From an uncultured Flavobacteriaceae bacterium (GTDB lineage Bacteria > Bacteroidota > Bacteroidia > Flavobacteriales > Flavobacteriaceae), in NCBI GenBank assembly GCA_938074515.1, contig CALJFV010000241.1, positions 1 to 5,355 of the forward strand: 5,355 bases of DNA, read 5' to 3'. The notes under the pieces are model-generated. The model was not told where the DNA came from and did no database searches. It worked only from the letters and a program-made list of their open reading frames with translations. Positions 1 to 5,355 of this stretch are shown here, one piece after another. Each line of letters begins with the position of its first letter. Position 1 is the first letter of the stretch. The translations under genes and the position numbers were made by a program.

Positions 1-1164
1 GTATTCGTAGCGGCCGTGAAAATTATGCCCCCCTGCAAAAATATTGGGACAGGGGAGTCCCATGAATGAAAGTTGCGACCCGTCGGTGCCGCCACGTATG
101 GGTTTGATGATTGGGGTTATGCCAGCAGTTTCCATGGCCTCTTTAGCCAAGTCCACGATGTGCATCATGGGCTCAATTTTTTCACGCATATTGAAATATT
201 GATCTTTAACCTCCACTGCCACGCGCTGTGTGCCGAGTCTTTGGTTGAGATTTTTAGCGATTTGATGCATTACCGTCTTACGCTGCTCAAAACGCGCTCG
301 GTCATGATCGCGAATGATGTAATGCAATTGCGTTTGTTCAACATCTCCGCCAAAGTGATGCAGGTGATAAAATCCATCGCGACCATCAGTTTTTTCTGGG
401 GTTTCCTCTGCAGGCAGGGCCTGAATGAACTGCTGTGCTATGTAGGCGCTGTTGACCATTTTTCCCTTGGCATAACCGGGATGAACCATTTTTCCATTAA
501 TGGTTACTGTTGCTCCGGCAGCATTGAAATTTTCAAATTCTAATTCACCAATTTGACTGCCATCCATAGTATACGCCCAGTCGGCTCCAAATTTGGTTAC
601 GTCAAATTTATGGGCACCACGCCCGATTTCTTCGTCTGGGGTGAAACCTACTTTAATCGCACCATGTTTGATTTCAGGATGGTTGATCAGGTATTCCATG
701 GCAGATATGATCTCCGTAATTCCAGCTTTGTCGTCAGCGCCCAGAAGGGTGGTTCCGTCAGTCACGATGAGTGTATTTCCCACATAAAGCAATAAGTCAT
801 CAAACTCCTTTGGCGAGAGGACAATATTGAGTTCTTCATTCAAAATAATGTCTTTTCCGTCGTAGTTATCGATCACACGAGGTTTTACGTTTGCTCCAGT
901 AAAATCTGGAGAGGTATCAAAATGCGAGATAAAACCAATGGTAGGGACGTGATGATCTACATTACTGGGTAAGGTTGCCATAATGTAGGCATGCTTGTCG
1001 ATACTGACATCTGACATGCCGATATCTTTTAATTCTTGTGCCAGTGCATTGGCCAAATCCCATTGATTTTTAGAGCTTGGGGTGGTTTGAGAATTTGGGT
1101 CACTTTCTGTATCTACAGTGACATATCGTAAAAATCGTTCGATAATGTGCTGTTTGGCTATCAT
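1..1164 (-). CDS. pepT: Peptidase T (tripeptide aminopeptidase, M20B family), 3' end cut off by window edge
   Basis: Cytoplasmic zinc metallopeptidase that removes the N-terminal residue from tripeptides. The frame is open from an ATG at 1164 to base 1, giving 388 residues with no stop; the family is usually about 405-420 residues, so only a short C-terminal tail is missing. By alignment from memory with enterobacterial PepT, the dinuclear metal site is intact: H81 in [12 protein letters not shown]144 in [10 protein letters not shown]179 with neighbouring catalytic E178 in FTPDEEIG, D201 in [19 protein letters not shown], and H383 in [16 protein letters not shown] (281-289), YFNMREK (323-329) and [21 protein letters not shown] (354-374) are further PepT hallmarks that separate it from other M20 peptidases. 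The ATG is the first after an in-frame TAG upstream, and the protein begins where E. coli PepT does. No Shine-Dalgarno is visible. The gene is divergent from pyrD. The product is very secure. Confidence 0.97.
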   Translation of the reverse strand, partial: MIAKQHIIERFLRYVTVDTESDPNSQTTPSSKNQWDLANALAQELKDIGMSDVSIDKHAYIMATLPSNVDHHVPTIGFISHFDTSPDFTGANVKPRVIDNYDGKDIILNEELNIVLSPKEFDDLLLYVGNTLIVTDGTTLLGADDKAGITEIISAMEYLINHPEIKHGAIKVGFTPDEEIGRGAHKFDVTKFGADWAYTMDGSQIGELEFENFNAAGATVTINGKMVHPGYAKGKMVNSAYIAQQFIQALPAEETPEKTDGRDGFYHLHHFGGDVEQTQLHYIIRDHDRARFEQRKTVMHQIAKNLNQRLGTQRVAVEVKDQYFNMREKIEPMMHIVDLAKEAMETAGITPIIKPIRGGTDGSQLSFMGLPCPNIFAGGHNFHGRYEY

Positions 1165-1188
1165 GAATAAAATTTTTGTGAATAAGCG

Positions 1189-1199
1189 CAACTAAGTTG
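1189..1199. repeat. Short palindrome (CAACT-A-AGTTG), possible operator
   Basis: This is a perfect inverted repeat of two 5-base arms around a single A, flanked by imperfectly placed outer arms AGC (1185-1187) and GCT (1202-1204). The one-base centre suits a dimeric protein-binding site better than an RNA hairpin. It lies 25 bases upstream of the pepT start and 71 bases upstream of the pyrD start. There is only one copy in the window, so binding by a regulator is a guess. Confidence 0.2.
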
Positions 1200-1245
1200 T
1201 TGCTAAATAATCATAAATCGCCTATAAAATTAGTGCTTTTAATGC

Positions 1246-1253
1246 TAATTTTG
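1246..1253 (+). promoter_or_regulatory. Possible -7 promoter element for pyrD
   Basis: The sequence TAATTTTG matches the Bacteroidota -7 consensus TAnnTTTG exactly. It ends 16 bases before the pyrD ATG, so transcription would start about ten bases before the gene, a very short leader. No TTG (-33) element sits at the expected 17-23 base distance upstream, so only half of a typical promoter is present. In AT-rich DNA such an octamer can occur by chance. Confidence 0.25.
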
Positions 1254-1269
1254 TCTCGAAACTTTGACT

Positions 1270-2289
1270 ATGTATCAACGCCTTATTCGTCCTTTCTTCT
1301 TCCTTTTTGACCCGGAAAAAATTCATTACACGAGTTTTGGATTGATCAAGTTGATTCATCGTTTGGGCCTAGGATGCATTATTAGACGGATTTTTCAAGT
1401 CCGTGATCCGCGTTTATCGCGTGAGGTTTTTGGGCTAAAATTTCCTAATCCAGTCGGTTTGGCTGCAGGTTTTGATAAAGATGCGATAGCCTATCAAGAG
1501 TTGTCGAATTTTGGTTTTGGATTTATAGAAATTGGAACCGTTACCCCAAAGCCACAAGAGGGAAATCCAAAGAAACGACTGTTTAGATTGCCTACCGACA
1601 AAGGAGTGATCAATAGAATGGGCTTTAATAATAAAGGCGTTGCTCATGCTGTGGAGCGACTCAAAGCCAACAAGGGTCGGGTGCTGATCGGAGGAAATAT
1701 AGGAAAGAACAAAATCACCCCAAACGATCAGGCCGTGGCCGATTATTTGTTCTGTTTCGACGCATTATTTGATGTTGTCGATTATTTTGTTGTCAATGTC
1801 AGTTCTCCAAACACGCCTAATCTTAGAGATCTTCAAGAAAAGGAACCCTTGACGCAGTTATTAAACACACTTCAAAATCAGAACAAAACCAAAGCCAAAA
1901 CTAAGCCTATCTTACTTAAGATAGCACCTGATTTAACTCAAGGACAACTTGATGACATTATTGACATTGTGGCGGAAACGAAAATTGCTGGAGTTATTGC
2001 CACCAATACTACCTTGAGCCGTGAAGGCTTGAGTCATTCAAACAGGACTGAGACAGGGGGATTGAGCGGAAAACCACTGACTGATCGTGCCACAGAAGTT
2101 ATTGCTTATCTCCACCAGAAGAGTTCTGGGGCTTTCCCGATAATCGGTGTCGGAGGGATTCACTCTGCTCAAGATGCACTCGATAAATTAAACGCAGGAG
2201 CGGCTCTTGTTCAATTATATACGGGTTTTGTCTACGAAGGCCCAGGTTTAATTAAAAAAATTAATCAAGCAATTTTGAGCCAAAAATAA
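1270..2289 (+). CDS. pyrD: Dihydroorotate dehydrogenase (quinone), class 2
   Basis: FMN enzyme that oxidises dihydroorotate to orotate in pyrimidine synthesis and passes electrons to membrane quinone, probably menaquinone in this group. The ATG at 1270 gives 339 residues, close to E. coli PyrD (336), and begins [20 protein letters not shown], matching the family's N-terminus. The in-frame TTG at 1264 would add only two residues and is less likely. Residues 1 to about 40 form the N-terminal helical extension of class 2 enzymes, which contacts the membrane and quinone. The FMN barrel follows: GLAAGFDKD (63-71), [11 protein letters not shown] (86-96), NRMGFNN (115-121), NIGKNK (143-148), [11 protein letters not shown] (176-186) with S179 as the class 2 catalytic base, LKIAPDLT (216-223), ATNTT (244-248), TGGLSGKPL (262-270), GVGGI (293-297) and LYTGF (316-320). 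All key motifs are present. The LysE-type gene starts 7 bp downstream, which suggests co-transcription. Confidence 0.97.
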   Translation: MYQRLIRPFFFLFDPEKIHYTSFGLIKLIHRLGLGCIIRRIFQVRDPRLSREVFGLKFPNPVGLAAGFDKDAIAYQELSNFGFGFIEIGTVTPKPQEGNPKKRLFRLPTDKGVINRMGFNNKGVAHAVERLKANKGRVLIGGNIGKNKITPNDQAVADYLFCFDALFDVVDYFVVNVSSPNTPNLRDLQEKEPLTQLLNTLQNQNKTKAKTKPILLKIAPDLTQGQLDDIIDIVAETKIAGVIATNTTLSREGLSHSNRTETGGLSGKPLTDRATEVIAYLHQKSSGAFPIIGVGGIHSAQDALDKLNAGAALVQLYTGFVYEGPGLIKKINQAILSQK

Positions 2290-2296
2290 ATCGATC

Positions 2297-2899
2297 ATGT
2301 TGTGGACCTTTGCTTTGGCGTGTTTCATTTTGGCCATTACACCAGGTCCGGACAATATGTTTGTTGCTACACAGTCTATTGCCTACGGGGCTCGCACTGG
2401 ATGGATGATTACTCTGGGTCTGCTTAGTGGGTGTGTGTTACATACCAGTCTTTTAGCCTTTGGCTTTGCTGCGGTTGTGGAAGAGTGGCCAGAGCTCATA
2501 GTTGTGATTAAAGTTTGTGGCGGGGGGTATTTACTATATTTGGCATGGATCATGGCCCGTTCATCTGTCGGTTCAGCGCAAGCGGTGATGCAGCAACAAA
2601 CTATGAATTGGTGGTATCGAAAAGGAGTCTTACTCAATGCGTCAAATCCCAAGGTCTTTTTGTTTTTTATTGCACTATTCCCGGCCTTTATTTGGGACGA
2701 TACTTTGTCACAATCGATTCAGTTTTTTGTCTTAGGAGGTATATTTATCGCGGTTTCTGCTGTGGTCTTTGGTCTGATTGCATTGTTTGCGGAACGTTTT
2801 ACTGCTTTACGCCGCTGGTTGGTGAGTCATCCAAAGACATTTAAGTTAATTCAGGCGAGTATTTTTGCTTTACTGGGAATTTACGTTTTGTGGCCTTAA
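2297..2899 (+). CDS. LysE/RhtB-family amino-acid exporter (LysE family translocator)
   Basis: Inner-membrane protein of 200 residues, the usual size for this family, whose members export amino acids such as lysine, homoserine, threonine or leucine, or related compounds. Visible signatures are ITPGPDN (14-20) after the first hydrophobic stretch, GARTGWMITLGLLSG (31-45), GGGYLLYLAW (75-84) and LLNASNPK (112-119), all in the family's order. Hydrophobic segments fall at about 1-14, 36-61, 66-86, 112-131, 141-165 and 183-199, giving the five- to six-segment topology expected. Substrate cannot be read from the sequence. The gene begins 7 bp after pyrD, so it is probably translated from the same mRNA; no Shine-Dalgarno is visible. 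Its place between pyrD and a leucine-catabolism gene could hint at amino-acid overflow, but that is inference only. Confidence 0.93.
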   Translation: MLWTFALACFILAITPGPDNMFVATQSIAYGARTGWMITLGLLSGCVLHTSLLAFGFAAVVEEWPELIVVIKVCGGGYLLYLAWIMARSSVGSAQAVMQQQTMNWWYRKGVLLNASNPKVFLFFIALFPAFIWDDTLSQSIQFFVLGGIFIAVSAVVFGLIALFAERFTALRRWLVSHPKTFKLIQASIFALLGIYVLWP

Positions 2900-2957
2900 C
2901 CGGCTTTTTTCCTTTTAAAATCTCAATGTATCGCACGGCTATTTTGTATCTTTAAGC

Positions 2958-3821
2958 ATGTCTTTGGTCAAAATAATTGAGTGTCCCCGAGATGCCATGC
3001 AGGGCATTAAAACCAACATTCCCACAGCGGAAAAGGTGCGCTATCTTCAGGCTCTTTTGAGTTGTGGTTTTGACACCCTTGATTTCGGAAGTTTTGTGTC
3101 TCCTAGGGCCATACCTCAAATGGCTGATACCGCCGAGGTATTGACTGCTTTAGATTTGAGTCAGACCAAAACAAAATTGCTGGCCATAGTAGCCAATCTC
3201 AGAGGAGCTGAGGCGGCTCTGAGTTTTGAAGCGATTGAATTTATTGGTTATCCTTTTTCGATTTCTGAAAATTTTCAAATGCGTAATACGCATAAAACTA
3301 TCGATGAGTCGATGATTGTTTTATCCGATATTCTGTCCTTAGCTGAACGTCATGGGGTCAAACTCGTGACCTATTTATCTATGGGGTTTGGCAATCCCTA
3401 TGGAGATCCATGGAGCCCGGATATTGTGACGCAATGGACACAAACTTTGGCGAGCATGGGTTGTAAAATTATTTCCTTAAGCGATACTGTAGGTACAGCA
3501 AGCCCAGAGGTTATTTTTGAACTCTTTAACGCGGTCATCCCGCAATTTCCTGAAGTTGAATTTGGTGCCCATTTGCATACGGCTCCAAACTTTTGGCGCG
3601 AAAAGTTTAATGCGGCCTATACTGCCGGATGTCGACGTTTTGATGGAGCGATTCAAGGATTTGGGGGATGCCCCATGGCAAAAGATGAATTAACGGGCAA
3701 TATGCCTACAGAAAAAATGTTGAGTTATTGTGCGGAGCACAAAATTGAGCACGGTGTGCACATGGCTCGATTTGAGAGTGCCTTCAATAAGGCTTCTGAT
3801 ATATTTTTAAACTACCACTAA
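2958..3821 (+). CDS. mvaB: Hydroxymethylglutaryl-CoA lyase, Bacteroidota-type
   Basis: Predicted to cleave 3-hydroxy-3-methylglutaryl-CoA into acetoacetate and acetyl-CoA, the last step of leucine breakdown, in the cytoplasm. At 287 residues it is near the usual 300 for this DRE-TIM metallolyase. Aligned to human HMGCL from memory, the catalytic pair R11-D12 lies in ECPRDAMQG, the metal-binding histidines H205 and H207 in GAHLHTAP, and the active-site cysteine C238 in GGCPMAKDELTGN; SLSDTVGTA (173-181) is also typical. The motifs differ from the textbook EVGPRDGLQ and GCPxAxGAxGN forms, as I recall flavobacterial homologues do. A related acyl-CoA lyase substrate therefore cannot be excluded. 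The start is the only sensible ATG, since the catalytic motif begins at residue 9. The 58-bp upstream gap lets it have its own promoter (TATCTTTA at 2947-2954 is a weak -7-like match). Its stop overlaps the next start. Confidence 0.92.
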   Translation: MSLVKIIECPRDAMQGIKTNIPTAEKVRYLQALLSCGFDTLDFGSFVSPRAIPQMADTAEVLTALDLSQTKTKLLAIVANLRGAEAALSFEAIEFIGYPFSISENFQMRNTHKTIDESMIVLSDILSLAERHGVKLVTYLSMGFGNPYGDPWSPDIVTQWTQTLASMGCKIISLSDTVGTASPEVIFELFNAVIPQFPEVEFGAHLHTAPNFWREKFNAAYTAGCRRFDGAIQGFGGCPMAKDELTGNMPTEKMLSYCAEHKIEHGVHMARFESAFNKASDIFLNYH

Positions 3822-5355
3822 TGAAATATCTCTGTTATTTCGCGGCATTTTTTACGCTTCTAGGGTGTGCTGATCAAAAGATGAAAGTATATTTTGTTCA
3901 GCTCAACGATGTTTATGAAATAGCCCCATTAGGGGGCGGTCTTTATGGCGGTATGGCCCGCGTGGCCCATGTTGTGGATTCATTGAAGGCCATAAACCCA
4001 CACACTTTTTTATTTATGTCTGGGGACTTTCTCAATCCTTCACTCTTAGGGAATTTAAAGCACGAAGGCCAACGCATAAAAGGGCGTCAAATGATTGAGG
4101 TGATGAATGCGATGAATTTTACAATGGCCACTTTTGGAAATCACGAGTTTGATTTGTCCTATGTTGATTTTCAAAAGAGACTGGATGAGTCCTCCTTTGA
4201 TTGGGTCAATACAAATTGTTATCACAACACCGAGCATGGCATCATCCCATTTTCAAAATACGCTCCTCTAGAACAAGATTTTGTTGCTCATGATAAAGAA
4301 TCAATGGCGTTGAAATCTCAAATAATTCCTGAATTAAAACTGCTTTCTATTCCAAACGGAAAAGATCAGACCCTCGATATTGGATTTTTTGGAGTGACCA
4401 TTCCCAGCAATCCCAAACCTTATGTTTTCTATGCAGATATGTACCAGCAAGCACAATATGGCGTGGATTCCCTTAAACAACTGGGGGCCGATGTAATCGT
4501 TGGCCTGACCCACGTAAATATCGAGATGGATCAAGAAATTGCTAAGAGTAACCAAGAAATTGATTTAATCATGGGCGGTCATGAACATAATAACATGTTT
4601 GTCCGACAAGGAAGTACGTTAATTACAAAGTCAGATGCGAATGCCAAGCAAATTTATATCCATGAGTTAACGTATAACTTTGATCGTGAGACTTTGAAAA
4701 TAGATTCTAAATTATTGCCCATTACCATGCATACGCCCGAAAATTCTCAGGTTGCCGCAATAGTTGATCGGTGGAATGAGGTATTGCTCGATGCAGTAAG
4801 TCAAGTCAGTGACTCGCCTTACAGTGTGGTGCATTACACCGATGAGCCCTGGGATGGTCGCGATGCCCAAAGTCGATCTACACAGACGAACCTTGGGCAG
4901 GTGATCACCGGTGCCATGGCGCATGCCTTTGATCCTCCACTTGAAGCAGCCTTTGTCAATGGCGGGTCTATTCGGTTAGATGATTTTTTAGAGGGGGGCA
5001 TTACCCCACTTGATTTTTTCCGTGTGCTGCCTTTTGGTGATGGTGTACTTCAAGTACAAATGACGGGCGCTTTGCTTTCTGAAATCTTAAGCTATGGTCA
5101 ACTGCAAAAAGGCGATGGGGCTTATCTACAGCGCTATGGACTTGAACAGGGAATAAATGAGCTCTGGAATATAGGGGATCGTGTAATTGAATCGGATGCG
5201 CTTTACTGGGTAGCGACCAGTGAATTTTTATTAAGGGGCTATGATATTCCATTTTTAACGCCAGATAATCCTGGGGTTCGTGCCATTGTAGTGCCCAAAG
5301 AAGGCGAGGTTGCAGCCGATATAAGACAATCAATAATCCAATATTTAAAAAATGA
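3821..5355 (+). CDS. Metallophosphatase/5'-nucleotidase-family lipoprotein, runs off right edge
   Basis: Probable secreted lipid-anchored phosphoesterase related to UshA and 5'-nucleotidases, likely hydrolysing nucleotides or similar phosphoesters in the periplasm or at the cell surface. The ATG overlaps the lyase stop (TAATG). The 511 visible residues have no stop and the family is about 500-550, so little is missing. Residues 1-15 are a lipoprotein signal with lipobox LLGC and lipidated C16; the catalytic domain follows within about five residues. Metallophosphatase motifs: LND (28-30), SGDF (67-70), GNHEFD (106-111), GLTH (228-231) and GGHEHN (252-257). The C-terminal 5'-nucleotidase domain shows TNLG (356-359), NGGSIR (380-385) and LPFGD (403-407). 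Odd points: the usual D-x-H of the first motif is D30-V-Y32, and the late GGDGY substrate motif is replaced by GYDIPF. Antisense open frames across this gene are shadows. Family assignment is firm; substrate is unknown. Confidence 0.92.
   Translation, partial: MKYLCYFAAFFTLLGCADQKMKVYFVQLNDVYEIAPLGGGLYGGMARVAHVVDSLKAINPHTFLFMSGDFLNPSLLGNLKHEGQRIKGRQMIEVMNAMNFTMATFGNHEFDLSYVDFQKRLDESSFDWVNTNCYHNTEHGIIPFSKYAPLEQDFVAHDKESMALKSQIIPELKLLSIPNGKDQTLDIGFFGVTIPSNPKPYVFYADMYQQAQYGVDSLKQLGADVIVGLTHVNIEMDQEIAKSNQEIDLIMGGHEHNNMFVRQGSTLITKSDANAKQIYIHELTYNFDRETLKIDSKLLPITMHTPENSQVAAIVDRWNEVLLDAVSQVSDSPYSVVHYTDEPWDGRDAQSRSTQTNLGQVITGAMAHAFDPPLEAAFVNGGSIRLDDFLEGGITPLDFFRVLPFGDGVLQVQMTGALLSEILSYGQLQKGDGAYLQRYGLEQGINELWNIGDRVIESDALYWVATSEFLLRGYDIPFLTPDNPGVRAIVVPKEGEVAADIRQSIIQYLKN

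Larger units (their letters stand above)
1165..1269. promoter_or_regulatory. Divergent pepT/pyrD intergenic region
   Basis: This 105-bp AT-rich spacer separates the two divergent start codons, so it should carry the promoters of both genes. It contains an 11-bp palindrome near the pepT side and one exact match to the Bacteroidota -7 element on the pyrD side, both listed separately. Neither start codon has a purine-rich Shine-Dalgarno sequence in front of it. I found no convincing promoter for pepT: the best minus-strand candidate, TAATTTTA at 1225-1232, has one mismatch to TAnnTTTG and no TTG at the right distance. The regulatory role is inferred from gene orientation. Confidence 0.6.

Noticed and set aside
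73..795. Plus-strand open frames of 156, 80 and 64 codons
   Set aside because: They lie antisense to pepT, whose minus-strand frame is open throughout and matches the family along its whole length. The plus-strand products have no recognisable domain.
894..911. 6-bp inverted repeat CTCCAG/CTGGAG with a 6-base loop inside pepT
   Set aside because: It is within conserved coding sequence with no T-run or repeated copies, so it is most likely coincidence.
1264..1269. TTG at 1264 as the pyrD start
   Set aside because: The ATG two codons later matches the N-terminus of known PyrD proteins and is the more common start codon.
1435..1647. Minus-strand open frame inside pyrD
   Set aside because: It is antisense to the conserved FMN-binding part of pyrD and resembles nothing known to me.
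1907..1924. Perfect 7-bp inverted repeat with a 4-base loop (CTATCTT/AAGATAG) inside pyrD
   Set aside because: It lies in the conserved LLKIAPD coding segment, is AT-rich, and is not accompanied by any other regulatory signal. Chance is the simplest explanation.
2383..2844. Open frames of 89 (minus) and 109 (plus) codons inside the LysE-family gene
   Set aside because: Both overlap a complete, well-matched membrane protein gene in other frames.
2892..2915. Terminator-like GCC-loop-GGC followed by six T after the exporter gene
   Set aside because: The T-run is good, but the stem has only three G-C pairs plus one wobble and the loop includes the stop codon. That is too weak to call a terminator.
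4055..5333. Four minus-strand open frames of 60-110 codons
   Set aside because: They are shadows of the 5'-nucleotidase-family gene, which is open on the plus strand to the window end and carries all its domain motifs.
1..5355. Search for CRISPR arrays, insertion sequences, tRNA or rRNA genes and defence or phage genes
   Set aside because: No regularly spaced repeats, transposase motifs, terminal inverted repeats, tRNA cloverleaf or rRNA segments were seen. The five genes fill almost the whole window.

Overview
The window reads as a stretch of chromosome from a member of the Bacteroidota, most likely a Flavobacteriales-type organism. Three things point there. None of the five gene starts has a recognisable Shine-Dalgarno sequence. 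The base composition is moderate to AT-rich, and the intergenic A/T-rich DNA contains an exact match to the Bacteroidota -7 promoter element TAnnTTTG. The HMG-CoA lyase and the 5'-nucleotidase-like lipoprotein look like the forms I know from flavobacteria. This assignment comes from recalled family patterns, not from a database search.

Layout: positions 1-1164 (minus strand) hold pepT, tripartite aminopeptidase, whose last few tens of codons lie beyond the left edge. A 105-bp divergent intergenic region (1165-1269) follows, with a small palindrome and one promoter-like element. From 1270 to the right edge four genes run on the plus strand: pyrD (quinone-dependent dihydroorotate dehydrogenase), a LysE/RhtB-family exporter 7 bp downstream, a hydroxymethylglutaryl-CoA lyase after a 58-bp gap, and a lipoprotein of the bifunctional metallophosphatase/5'-nucleotidase family. 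The start codon of the last gene overlaps the lyase stop codon by one base, and the gene runs off the right edge.

Functional reading: all the genes are metabolic and mostly housekeeping. PepT releases amino acids from tripeptides; HMG-CoA lyase is the last step of leucine catabolism (acetoacetate plus acetyl-CoA); the LysE-type protein probably exports amino acids or related small molecules; PyrD makes orotate for pyrimidines; the lipoprotein probably removes phosphate from nucleotides or related phosphoesters outside the inner membrane. The spacing supports co-transcription of pyrD with the exporter and of the lyase with the lipoprotein. A single four-gene operon is possible but not shown.

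I see no mobile element, CRISPR array, RNA gene, phage gene or defence system, and no convincing undescribed system. The points most worth a second look are changes in the catalytic and substrate-binding motifs of the 5'-nucleotidase-like lipoprotein, and the variant signature motifs of the HMG-CoA lyase.
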